DNA from: Perilla frutescens
Taxonomy: Eukaryota; Streptophyta; Magnoliopsida; Lamiales; Lamiaceae
Length of the DNA stretch: 64,000 nt
Assembly (NCBI GenBank): GCA_026008535.1
Contig: BRKX01000003.1
Span: forward strand, 64,381,001-64,445,000
Direction of reading: 5' to 3'
The position numbers were made by a program, and so were the translations under genes. Under the pieces are notes generated by a model. It was not told where the DNA came from, searched no databases, and saw only the letters and a list, made by a program, of their open reading frames with translations. Every line of letters begins with the position of its first letter. Positions within the stretch are counted from its first letter, which is position 1. This document shows positions 37,023 through 47,815 of this stretch, piece after piece.

Positions 37023-40000
37023 TGTAATACCCTAGATTTTTGAATAAGGTTTAGAGGATTGTTAATATTAGTTAATTAATTAAAGAGGAAATTTAATTAA
37101 GGTTAGTTAAGGTTGGATGTCAGTCACGACTTTTGGAGTCAGTTTTTCGTAAGGATCGTCTTTTCGGAAAATATAATCTAAATTTCTTTATTGCCATTTA
37201 TGGCCTCTTTAGAAAGGTTTTGACTCAAGGAGCACACCGGTACTTTCGAATTTTAAATCTGAGGTCATTTGAGTTCCCGGTGATGGAAAACGTGTTTGAA
37301 AAAGGAAATGAATAGTAACTTTTGCGTGCGTTCGTGTTTTGAGAAATTTACGAAATCCTCCTCGTTTATTCAAGTTCAGTTCTGTCAGGCCCCTCTTATG
37401 GGAAATGACTCAAGGATTCCGTTGGCCTTCACGGATTGTCATTCTGAAGTCAATCGAACGCTCGGGAGCCGAATCTGTCAGTCTGAGTGAATAGTAAAAA
37501 GTAATTCTAAAAAGGGAATATTTGCTCGTCATCCTTCTGACGAACCCGTCTTCTTTACGAATCAAGTTGGTTCACTAGTGTTCGAGCCAATGAGTCTCCC
37601 GGTATTTTTAGATTTCGTGTCTGAAGTCATTTGGACCTCAACATCGAATAAAGCAGCTTTTAACCGAACCCGGGGCAACTTTTGCAGTATTCCCGCACAG
37701 CAATGGCTTCCAAGGGAAGCCAAAGCTTTTCCTATATATAGGGGACCACCCCTTTAGCATTTCTTGCTCATTTTACTCTTTCCCTTTCACTCCTAAATCG
37801 AGAGGTGAAAAGCTTTGAAAGCCGAGAAGGTTCTGTAGAAATAAAAAGCGTTCTTCGTGAGTGTTCTTCAAGTCGACGAGCGGAGTGGCGTGGAAGGGAT
37901 GCGGTGAGGGAATGTGCTAGGGGCGCCGTTAAAATCGTAGCAGGCGGCTCTGCTGTCGTTGCGAATCGACGAGACGCCGAGCTAACCACATTCCTTCGAC
38001 GCACCTGTCCCCGTACATTTGCGTTCGTCGATCTCAATTCTATTTCTTTTTCATCTTTAAATTCCGCATTTACTTTCCGTTCTTTACATTCTTCGCGTTC
38101 TTCATTATTGCTCGTCTAAAGTTACATTTCAATTTTTGTTGAAATTCCAAGATAATAACATGTACGTTATATTTCTCATTCTAATTCCGTTATTGCTATT
38201 CTAAGAAGATTAACCTCGTTATTCCGTTAAATTCCGTTCAAGCCACATTTAACGATTTTGTCGTAATCTAAATTAAAGGAGGATTATCGTGTTTATGCCG
38301 TTATAATGCCAAAATTCTTTTTAAGTTAAAGCATGTTGTTGCATGATAAATTCAAGCACGTTGTTTTTAAGAAATTTCGGGTTAAGTGTTCTTCGTGTTC
38401 GTCGAAAGGATCAACGAACACGAAGAACCCAGTTGAAGATCGCCCAGGAAGAGAGAGAAAGCAGGTCCCGCGACCGCGGGGGATGCGCGGCCGTGCGACA
38501 TCCCCCTCGGCCCAGAACCCCGCGGGCGCGAAGGGTGCACGGGCGTGCGGGGTGCCGCCGGCGCGCGATGCTCCCCCGTGTCGTCTGACGCTGGTTCTTC
38601 CATCTTTTCGAGTTTTTTCTTCGAGTCATGTTTCTCCGAGTAATTCTCAAGTTTAAATTAAAAAGATTTTCAAGCTTTCTCCGATTTATTTCAAGAAAAT
38701 CATTCAAGTTTTTTTCCGTCTAAAAATTGGGAAGTCAAGTCGAGAAGTTCCTTAAATAAAATAAATCCTTTTCGGACCCTTATTAAGTCAAAGTCGTGCT
38801 ATCCATATTAAGTCCTAGCTAAGGGGTTATTATTTGGGTGTTGTTTAATATCATGTTATTAGAAATCTTCGAAGGAGGCTTCTACGTCGACGATTCGACT
38901 TTTGTAGGAGGAATCGAGCCTCGGAGGAATACTAAGAAAGATCACCAGCTCGTTGCCTTATCTTCCGTCCCGTAATCAAGGTGGGTAGATCTATACTCAT
39001 CTAAAGTTTGAGCTAATAAGCTCTAGAAGCATGTTAGGGCAAATGAGATATCCAATAAAGTATTTTTGCTCGGCCTGTTTGATCTCTGTACAAGGAAGGA
39101 AGACAGGAAGATATTATGCTTTACTTGAGCTCTCAAGCATGTTTAGAAATGATAGAACTACTAAAGTTTTGTTTATGCTTAGCATGAGATGTTTGGAATT
39201 ATCTTTAGCTCCGATTCGTGCTTATTTACGTGCTTCTCCTGTAATGTTATATTTATGCTTGTTCAGCTCGCAGAATTAAGAGTTAAGGATTGTCTTGTTA
39301 GGGTAGCATTAACCCTTTGTAGGCCGAGATCATGTAGTATTAAAGGATTAGCATTAGACATTGTTCTAAGCTTGGTATTGCTAGCAATGATAGGAAAGGA
39401 AGGAACTTAGATTTCACTTAAGCAGGATATGAGCTTAGAATTATTAAGGTAGTCACTGCTGGGTTTTTCCCTCGCAAACTCGTTCGGATATTTGAGGTAA
39501 CCCCTCTTTTATCCTATGGCATGCCTAAGGGTACAGTTGACGACAGGTTTGAGCCAAGTTGGGCCCAAAAAGAAAAGAAAAGGTTTTTACGGATACGGAG
39601 AGGGTTTTTGCATTTTGCTCTCCGTATACCGTCTATTAATCATTGGATATCTTGAAGTTATTAAAGCATTTTCGCCAAAACCCACTGAGTACATTAGTGC
39701 TCATGCCCCCTCTTTTCAAATGTTTTCAGGTTGAGATGCGGAGAATGCTGGTGGCTGTGAATGTGGGTTGGCTGCCAAGACTATTTTGCTATTATCTAAT
39801 GTTTCCATGAAATCCCACTTTGTGATCCGCTACTCTGATACACTCCTTTCAATTCTGTTTAAGTCCTATTATGTTTAGCAAGACTCTATGAATAATCTTC
39901 CCAGAAACGATTTAATACCTATAAGATGCATAATATGTTTATCTCTGTTTTTGAGTATGACCTCCGTCCACCTGCAAAGAGGCCTAACAAGTTGGTATCT

Positions 40001-40192
40001 GATTAGTTTGCCGTTTCATTCCGCTTAAGCATGTTTTCTTTTAACCCAAGTAAACCCGAGCATTACCATATAAATTCTAAGGCATGTCTTGATTCTTAAA
40101 CTTCTTGGTAAATCCTCCAACTTTATTCATTAATCCCTTAATAACACCCCGTCCCCACTCGTAAATTCCTATCTCGGGACCGGGCTGTTACA
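37023..40192. mobile_element. Solo LTR, 3.17 kb, with 5-bp target duplication
   Basis: Begins TGTAATACCC and ends GGGCTGTTACA (TG...CA, with TGTAA/TTACA inverted tips). It is flanked by a perfect 5-bp duplication CCTTC at 37018-37022 and 40193-40197. There is no gag-pol inside, so this is a solo LTR left by recombination of a large, probably Ty3-type, retrotransposon. A TATA box (CCTATATATAGGGG) lies near 37731-37744 and a GC-rich block at about 38450-38590. It interrupts Ulp1-like copy B in its N-terminal exon. Confidence 0.9.
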
Positions 40193-40489
40193 CCTTCAGT
40201 GTTGGTCAATCATCTGGCTTCTTCGTCTTTACCCTCATCACAACCTCAACTTTAGATGATGAAGACTAAGCACTTTCTTTCTCAGAATCAAGATGTTCTC
40301 CAAGAATGCGAGCGAGAAATTCAGCTTTAATTTGTTTTTGGCTCTCTTTGTCATTTCTCGCTTTCGTTCTTCTCTCATATTTTGTTCCTTCACTTTCTCC
40401 AGATGAATCTTTTTCTGGATTTTTACGCTTTAAATTATCTGCATACTACATAACAGCCACTCAATCAACATGGTCAATATAAAACATTC

Positions 40490-40720
40490 ACAAACAGATG
40501 CTAAAATTGGAGTTTAGTCATGTTAAAACTACATTATAGACTACGCTAAATCAATGATTTTAAATATATCTCTAAAGTGTATTTTATATGATGCTAAAAC
40601 TAGGTTTTAGAACATGCTTAAACAACATTATACACTTTGCTACAACAATGATTTTAAATATATCTCAACTGCATTTTACACGATGTTAAAACTGGGTTTT
40701 AGAAAATGCTAAAATTGTGG
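40490..40720. repeat. Degenerate repeats in copy B intron 1
   Basis: About two and a half units of roughly 100 bp containing GATGCTAAAACTGGGTTTTAG-like words and GATTTTAAATATATCTC, within the first intron of copy B. They carry GCTAAAAT-type motifs. Confidence 0.5.
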
Positions 40721-41538
40721 ATTCGCTATGCAATGTTAAACATGGCATTGTCATTATTCTGCCATATTATGAAAATAAATAATAGAAAAGTTTTTTTTTC
40801 AATTTTACTGTCTTACGAGTATCATACTAAAAAATCGGTACATATGGTATTATATTACGAGCATCATGCTAAAATTATCAACAAATTTTATGCTCGTTTT
40901 CCTACTGAAAAAAAAAACTCAACAAATATAAAATATAATTGAACCCTAACTTCATCTCTGATAACACAGTAAGTACATATATGTTCAGATTATATGTATG
41001 TTCTTTTTACAGAAATGAAAGTGTACCTTTTTTGTTGGTAGAGGCTGCAACTTTCTTCTTGTCCACCATTGTTGTGATTAGAGGTTGCGGTTTTTTTTTT
41101 GTTTTATATTTTTCGTTTCTGTGTTTGCTCTCGTTTGCATTTTTTTTGTTTTAAATTTTTCGTTTCTATGAAAAGGGGGATTTCAAAAGATGAATATATG
41201 CGTGTTGCAGTTGAAGGTTTCTGATCAGACACAAGTTTTATTTAATTTGAATTGAATATATCTAACTGTTTATTATATTTAATTAAAATTACATTTTTGT
41301 CCTTAAGTATTTTACGCGGGATAGAATATTATTACCTATTTATTTCTGAAATATTATCTATTATTTCATTGGATAATTCATAAGTATTTTTTATTTCTTC
41401 AGATTAATTTCTCCGTCACGTATTAATATTTTTAGGAATTTTTTTTTAATATTAGCATAATCTGAACCTTCTAATACTAGTGTTTATTACATTATTACAG
41501 TTCAGAGTTTATTACAGGTTAACTAGTATTTCTAACAT

Positions 41539-41870
41539 GCTAAACTTGAAGGACGATGATGCTAAAACTAGTTGAGACTGCTCAACATGACATTCACGTT
41601 CATGATTTCTTATATCCCAATCGGTTTTTAGTGATGCTAAAATGGAACTACTATCATGCTAAAATTAAAGGACTATGATGCTAAAATTAGATGGGACTGC
41701 TCAAGATGACATTGTTTCATGATTTCTTATATGCCAATCGTTTTATATTGATGCTAAAATTAGATGGGACTGCTCAAGATGACATTGTTTCATGATTTCT
41801 TATATGCCAATCGTTTTATATTGATGCTAAAATTAAAGAAGTATCATGCTAAAATTAATTGAGACTGCTC
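41539..41870. repeat. 73-bp tandem repeats downstream of copy C
   Basis: Two essentially perfect 73-bp units (41677-41749 and 41750-41822), each with GATGCTAAAATTAGATGGG and a TGACATTGTTTCATGATT stretch, plus degenerate partial units on both sides. Every unit contains a GCTAAAAT motif. The array stands at the 3' side of copy C, as the telobox arrays do for A and B, but is unrelated in sequence. Confidence 0.8.
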
Positions 41871-41995
41871 AACTTGTACAATATAGTATAAGATAGCATG
41901 CTAGAATCAAACACCAAAATCCAAACAAAGATTGTGCTGCTAAAACATATTCATACAAAAACACATAATACACTTCAGAATAATATTATTACAAG

Positions 41996-44900
41996 CTAAT
42001 TTTTCTTGTTCAGAATAATGGAGTCAATGTCAACTGAAGGATTGTAGTGGATTTTTGCCTCAGCTCTGATTCGTTCCTTTTCAATGTTACTGTCTGCACT
42101 AAGTATTGCGGCGCAGTACTTGGCTCTCATGTATTTCAACTGCTTCAAATTGTTTGCAGTCAGGCCACAATTCCAATTCTGCCACCCATTCCCATTGTAC
42201 ATCTCCATATGTCTCATCAGATATACCCCACAGTCAGATTTGTTTGTATCATCCCTCCATGGCATCTTCAATCTTTCAGCAGGCATCATCTTCTTTGACA
42301 TTTTTGTTGCTCTTCTCTTCTGGCCGTTGTTGTAGAGGAAATCAATTAAAAATTCAACCTGTATTTGATTTCTTCATATTAGTTTTATGTGGTTTGTATT
42401 GTACACATGTTGTAATTATGTTCTTACCAAAGTTTGTGGGATGTCACCATATTTCACTTCATTCTCATCAGCATGCATGGCTGAAGAATTGTCAATTATT
42501 TCTGCTTTTTGTTTGTCAACGTCAATGGCTATCATGAAGAAATGTTGTGAGTAGTATATTGGGAATAGGTACTGCAAAAGAACATGCTATAATGTATTAG
42601 ATAAGATGATAAAATATATTACATAAGATGCTAAAATGAATTAGATAAGATGCTAAAATGTCAGATGGTATGATCAACTTGGAATTTCTTCATGCTAGAA
42701 TGAGTATAATTTTACCAGATCTATATCATCTATGTTCATGTGTTTGAAGCTCTTTATCTCCATAAGAAGCAGTTCTGAGAATTGTATCATTCTTCTCTTT
42801 ACATCAAAGTGTTTTGATGGCTGTAAAATGGAGAAGCACTGTTCGTACAAAGTTTAAAAAGTTATAGTTTATATTTATAATGAAATAATATGAATGCAGA
42901 TATGTATTTTCACTTACAGTGGGAACTGTTGTGGCAAAGAATTTTCTGCAACATGATGGACCTCTTACTCCTTCATTGTGGTTCAATATTGTACTCCAGA
43001 CATCAATGACAGATGAATAAATATAGGATTCTGCAGTCAACGTCCCCATGTCCTGCATTGTAATACTCACACGACCATCGGAGTATACAAATTGAGATCT
43101 GTAAAATCAATGTGTTCTTTTTTTAGTCATTTCACTTGTGAGATAGCAAACATAATCAAACATTATCAGAAAGAACTTACAAATTTGATTCATCATTATC
43201 TATCAACCAGTAGTATAACTCCTTCTCATTTCTTGTAAGCTTACACATTGTCCGTTGAATCTGTTGTGTAATGTGATTCACATTATTATCAGATGCCATG
43301 TCATGTCTAGGTGTGATTTGAACTGTACTAGAATCGGATACATGTGATGCTAAAATTGAACGTACCTTTTCATTTTCTCTTTCAGTATCTTCACCTTCAA
43401 CCATTTCTTCATTTATTCCATCATCAATGTTTTCAGTAGCATACAATACTTCATAGAGTCCCGACACTCTCAATATCTCATTCCACTTTTGGTTCTGTTA
43501 TTCTTGCGTGAGTCCTATGCTAAAGCTTGGGGCATCATCCATCATTTTCTTAAAAGCATCTCTCCTCAGTGCAGCTTCTTCCATTTCAATTATTGCATTG
43601 ATATGTTCAGGGCATGCCCAGAATTCATCATCCGTCTGAGAAGATGTTTTCTGTGTATTGTGTGGTGGAGAAGCTGATGGATTAGCTTTCGTGACCATAA
43701 GCGCAGCATCAACCATCCTCTTGAAGACACTGTCATTCAACATCTCATTGGGAACATCATTAACTAGATCAAGTATTGCCTGCATTGATGTGATTATTGT
43801 CTTTGAATGTTGGATGATCATTTCAGCTTATGATTGCTTATCTTTTACAGTTGGTGATTGACATCTTGGTAGTCTCTCAACATTGCTTGGTTCTGTATAT
43901 TCAATTGCTGCAATACCAACATCAGCTCCTTGATCCTCCCGTCCAGCATCATCATTGAGGTCCATGAATACATCCTCTATAAAATCCAAACCAAATCCTC
44001 CTACATCAATTTCCAAAACTTATCTCTCAAACAACAAGTTGGTATCCCATTCTCTAATAACTGGCATTGATCTTGGCACATATCGGTTGTACAAAACCAC
44101 CCTATCAACATATAAAAGCTGTTGCATTTCCAATTATTGTTAGAATTTGAATTTCAGTAATATGAAACAATGCACAAAGAAGAAGTTAAAATCGGTATAT
44201 AAATATGCTAAAATGATTGTAAATATATGCTAAAATGATAACATGACAATAGTTGTGAGGATTTTTACTGTGAGGAATAGTATTGGTCCTCTGAATTCCC
44301 TTGCTTTGTTTATTTGCCACCGTAGCGAAGTTTCCATCAGACATCGGATTACAAACTCACACCAATTTAGTTCTGACACGTTGTCAATATCTTCTAAATG
44401 ATGCATTATGTTAGGATATATGCATCCATTGCCGCCATTTTCAATCAAGCAACATGTCAGAAGCACAATGAATTATCTTTTGAACCATTCTCATCCTTCA
44501 ACATCTTCAAGCATATCCTTCACAACATTTGATGGCACAATCCTATATTTGTGCTTATTAAATATTTTCCTCCAAGTTTCAGTCAGTTCACATGTTCTGT
44601 TTCTAGTCTTTTTGTTTATCAAGGTTCTGCCCTTCGGCAATCTAAGAACCAATAGGACATCATCTTCATCTAAGTGCAGTCTCTCTCCATTGTCAGCAAG
44701 TTCTATTTCACACCTTCTGGGATTGAAGTTGTTTAAAACCCAGTATGTCAGCTTGTGTGGTAACTCTTTAACTCGTAGGTTTAGGATTTCACCAAAACCC
44801 ATATTCATTACTGCTTCTCTTTGTGCCTCATTCAAATTTTTGATTGCGTTAGTCAGTGCAGATGGGATTGCTCTGCTTGTCAGAAGTGGGTAGCCATCTT

Positions 44901-45649
44901 CAACAAGCCTGTAGTCGTGTTCACATGTAGGTGTTTCTTTTTTAATATCTTGCTCATTCCTTGCATTTGTTATTCTTTCTTGATCTTCATCATCAACTTG
45001 CGCTTTTCTTTTTCTTGTATCTGCATAATATGACATGCTAAGAAGTATTACACAGAATGCTAAAATTTATTACGATTTTAGCAACAGAGTCCTCAAAACA
45101 ATGCTCAACCCCATCCCACTCAATTAAAACAATGCAAAAGTGTATTACACAGAATGCTAAAATGTATTACACGGAATGCTAAAATGTATTGCAGGGAATG
45201 CTAAAATACAATTTTGACAACAGATTCCTCAAAACAATGTTGAAGACCATTCCACTCAATTTAAACAACACTAAAATGTACTACACGGAATACTAAAATG
45301 TATTACACAAAAGGCTAAAATGTATTATACAAAAGGCTAAAATGAGGATTTTGGAAACACGTTTCGAAATCAAATGCAGGAAAATTCGTGCTCTTTGTAT
45401 GCTAAAATCACGATTCTTATACAATTTAAACAACATAAATGCTTCGAAATCACTTCACCGAATCTAACTACTACACATATTCATCTTATATCTTGTATTT
45501 TTATGGAAATCAACGAATCAGTCATGAAAAAATTTGTTTTTACAACTTTTTCTTACTTTGCAATTCAAGAGTAATGAAATCGAAAAAGCTAGGGTTGTTT
45601 TTTTACCTTTTTCCAATTTTGAACTTGAATCGATCTTATTTTCCGCCAT
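41996..45649 (-). pseudogene. Ulp1/C48 protease-like transposon gene, copy C
   Basis: Third and most diverged paralogue. Exon 1 encodes MAENKIDSSSKLEK (ATG 45649). A repeat-filled intron follows, then the conserved N-terminal exon from about 45022 (LTYWVLNNFNPRRC, LDEDDVLLVLRLPKGRTL). The middle helical segment is at 43821-43498 and the Ulp1 domain has YSQHFFMIAID, EIIDNS and DCGVYLMRH, ending at 41996. Stops: TGA and TAA near 44467-44493, the latter at the codon that is also TAA in copy A, and TAA near 43825 at a position matching the TAG of copy B. One ATTTTAGCA occurs in coding sequence (near 43350); nearly all others are intronic. Confidence 0.7.
45037..45345. repeat. GTATTACACRGAATGCTAAAAT short tandem repeats
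   Basis: At least seven copies, many degenerate, of a unit of about 21 bp inside the first intron of copy C. Each carries a GCTAAAAT motif in the same orientation. Confidence 0.75.
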
Positions 45650-45849
45650 TGTTGCTTCGCTCGGTTCAATTTTGATGCAAAGCGTTGTCTTATTTCGATT
45701 TCTTCAGTTTGAATCGTGTTTTTTCGTTGGTGATTTCAGTTTTGAAGCTTGAAAATTGAATCTCGCTGTTTTTGAGTTCAGTTCTTCGCGAAACGATGCT
45801 ACTGTTAACATAATTTTTTTTTCCGATTCTACCCTTAATGAGACGCGCG

Positions 45850-45983
45850 AATTGTAGATTTTCATTTTAATTACAAAACTGCCACCGAAAATTTGAATTG
45901 ATCTGGGGCGTCGATTTTGCAGAATGGACGGATGGGATCGGTTCCCGGTTCCCACTTGGTGACTGGTTCTCACCAGATCCCAT

Positions 45984-45987
<4 letters not shown>
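45850..45987 (-). mobile_element. Right terminus of the MULE-like block
   Basis: Read on the minus strand, (TA)n is followed by GGGATGGGATCTGGTGAGAAC and GTGGGAACCGG. Similar TA-adjacent GGAT...GAGAAC ends occur at 46530 and 63707. I take this as one end of the element containing the Ulp1-like genes. The left end near 24076 shows no clear inverted match, so a non-TIR Mutator-like element is possible. Confidence 0.4.
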
Positions 45988-46028
<41 letters not shown>

Positions 46029-46092
46029 GCAAGCTGAAGCAATTTTCTTTTATTACATTTTTTTTCATCTACAATGGATGCATCGTGTGATA

Positions 46093-46144
<52 letters not shown>

Positions 46145-46145
46145 G
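45988..46145. repeat. Two (TA)n microsatellites
   Basis: Pure TA runs at about 45988-46025 and 46099-46142, separated by about 70 bp of nonrepetitive DNA. Apparent long open frames here are artefacts of the repeat. Confidence 0.9.
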
Positions 46146-46461
46146 TACTTCGTATATATGTATGAGAGAGAGATGTAACTGGTAGTTAATGGGATGGATG
46201 GAATATATAATATATTTAGAATTTTTATGTTGTAAATGTGATAATAGTAAGATAATAATAATGTAATTATATTCTAGCGTATTCCAAACAAGTACTTAGA
46301 ATGATGCTATATATGTCTTATGGATTAGGATCCTCTACTTTGGGGGAGTAACACACCATCTCATAATGTGCTCCAAATATACTATTTTTGCATTAATTTC
46401 ATTCTAAAACGTGCAATGTTGGTACAATATTTTCATTTTTGTTTTTATTTTGCCTCGTGAA

Positions 46462-46465
<4 letters not shown>

Positions 46466-46530
<65 letters not shown>
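46466..46530. repeat. (TA)n microsatellite
   Basis: About 64 bases of pure TA repeat directly next to the hairpin element at 46530. Confidence 0.9.
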
Positions 46531-46790
46531 ATTTGGTTCAAATGAGAACAGTGCTTCATGTAGGAACGTGAGAACGGGTTTGTTTAGTGTAATTTTAGTG
46601 CTTTTCTTACTGTATTTTGATGTAATTTTTTAATTTTTTTTTAATGCTTTTCTTATTGTATTTTAGTGCTAGATGATTTAGCACCAAAATAAAATAAGAA
46701 AAGCACTGAAATTACACTAAACAAGCCCGTTCTCACACCAAACTTAGTTCATATTATAACCAACCCCTATATATATATATATATATATAG
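46530..46790. mobile_element. Hairpin-type MITE next to (TA)n
   Basis: Arms 46569-46609 and 46695-46735 are 41 bases long and complementary with two mismatches by eye (TGAGAACGGG...CTTTTCTTA). The outer sequence starts GGATTTGGTTCAAATGAGAAC after (TA)n and is followed by another (TA)n at 46772-46789. No coding sequence. Confidence 0.65.
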
Positions 46791-47224
46791 AACTTAGTTA
46801 TGAAATAATTAACTCTACTTGAAATGATTAATATATATATATAGACACACGCACTAAATAACCATAATTTAAATGATTAACTAAAACATCTAAAATCTAA
46901 ACAACATTTTTTGATGTTTCGACTTTTTTCAGTTTCCAATTGCTAGTCATTTTTTCCTTCATAAATTTCAGTTTACGGTTACTTAATCTTTTTTAAAAAT
47001 ATATCAGCCTAATGGTAATTATTAGGTACAGTTGATTTTTTTTCACAGTTAGGCTTAATGAGGTTTTATATTTTTAGTTAATCATTTCAATTAGGGACGT
47101 TAAATAATCTGTAATCACATCTCATAGATTTTATTTTTATTTTTAATTAATTTTGTCAATTCGAGATAATTATTTCATTACTAAGTTTTATATATTCTTT
47201 AGTTTTCACTTTTCAGCGGGGGGT

Positions 47225-47335
47225 GGGGGTGGGGAAGAAGAACAGGGCCGGCTGGAATGTATCATGAACGAGGCGGCCGTCTCAGGCCCCCGAAAAAATG
47301 AAGGCCCCGAAAATTTCTTATATATGTGTGTATAT
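47225..47335. mobile_element. hAT-like terminal fragment
   Basis: CAGGGCCGGCTGGAATG followed by GGCGGCCGTCTCAGGCCCCCG resembles the CAGGGCCGGC ends and GGCGGCC inner motif of the hAT-like elements at 49149 and 50268. Only one end is visible. Confidence 0.4.
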
Positions 47336-47371
47336 ATATATAAAAATTGAAAAACAAATTATAATTAAAAT

Positions 47372-47495
47372 TAGTGTTTAGCTCAGTGGTAGAGTTTTTG
47401 AAGCGCTTCTTAATTAGCCTGAGTTCGATTCCTCCTACTCTCTTTTCAGTAGTTTAGCTCAGTGGTAGAGTTTTTAGTGTTTTTTTTTTTTTTTT
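47372..47495 (+). mobile_element. tRNA-derived SINE-like fragment
   Basis: A pol III A box (TAGCTCAGTGGTAGAG, 47379-47394) is followed 28 bp later by a B box (GTTCGATTCC, 47423-47432) with tRNA-like spacing. A second identical A box (47455-47470) then runs into a long T tract. The acceptor ends do not pair and no CCA context exists, so this is not a functional tRNA. Two A boxes suggest a dimeric or rearranged SINE head. Confidence 0.55.
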
Positions 47496-47497
47496 TT

Positions 47498-47815
47498 TAA
47501 ACTGAAACCTTCCACCATATATATCATGTGCATATATACAAAAAAAATATGCCAACTTTGCACATTTTGGAGTGTAAGAGCATCTCCCTTTTCAGTATTT
47601 TTTAGTGCTTTTCTTAAATTGAAACCTTCCACCATATATATCATGTGCATATATACGAAAAAAATATGCCAACTTTCACATTTTGGAGTGTAAGAGCATC
47701 TCCCTTTTCAGTATTTTTTAGTGCTTTTTTTTTTTTTAAACTGAAACCTTCCACCATATATATCATGTGCATATATACGAAAAAATATGCCAACTTTGCA
47801 CATTTTGGAGTGTAA
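47498..47815. repeat. Three tandem units of about 120 bp
   Basis: Units starting with AACTGAAACCTTCCACCATA at about 47500, 47618 and 47741, nearly identical and differing mainly in T- and A-run length. Each ends with GAGTGTAAGAGCATCTCC, which is also the left junction of the MITE that follows. Confidence 0.85.

Larger units (their letters stand above)
33368..41069 (-). pseudogene. Ulp1/C48 protease-like transposon gene, copy B, split by a solo LTR
   Basis: Close paralogue of copy A, starting MVDKKKVAASTNKK at 41069. Its N-terminal conserved exon is interrupted by the solo LTR at 37023-40192. It retains the extra helical/acidic segment (about 36008-35454) and a complete-looking Ulp1 triad: NANHFYVVSID, EILDNS and DCGVFAMRH (33610-33580). 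Breaks: the LTR insertion, TGA at 36767-36769 where copy A reads CGA, a one-base loss in an A-run near 36690, and TAG near 36039-36041. At the site of the copy A TAA this copy reads CAA, and its donor at the copy A lesion is an intact GTAAGA. Introns contain many ATTTTAGCAT motifs. Confidence 0.75.

Noticed and set aside
37133..39734. Several open frames inside the solo LTR as genes
   Set aside because: They fall within a bounded LTR, lack domains, and include a GC-rich block that is open in several frames by composition.
28678..45649. Three functional SUMO proteases of the host
   Set aside because: Each copy has stops or splice or frame lesions, one is split by an LTR, and the repeat-filled introns mark them as transposon genes.
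45898..46185. Open frames spanning (TA)n runs
   Set aside because: They consist largely of Ile-Tyr repeats from the microsatellite and have no coding character.
47372..47450. A functional tRNA gene
   Set aside because: A and B boxes are present, but the acceptor stem and anticodon arm do not form and a second A box follows; a SINE-like origin fits better.
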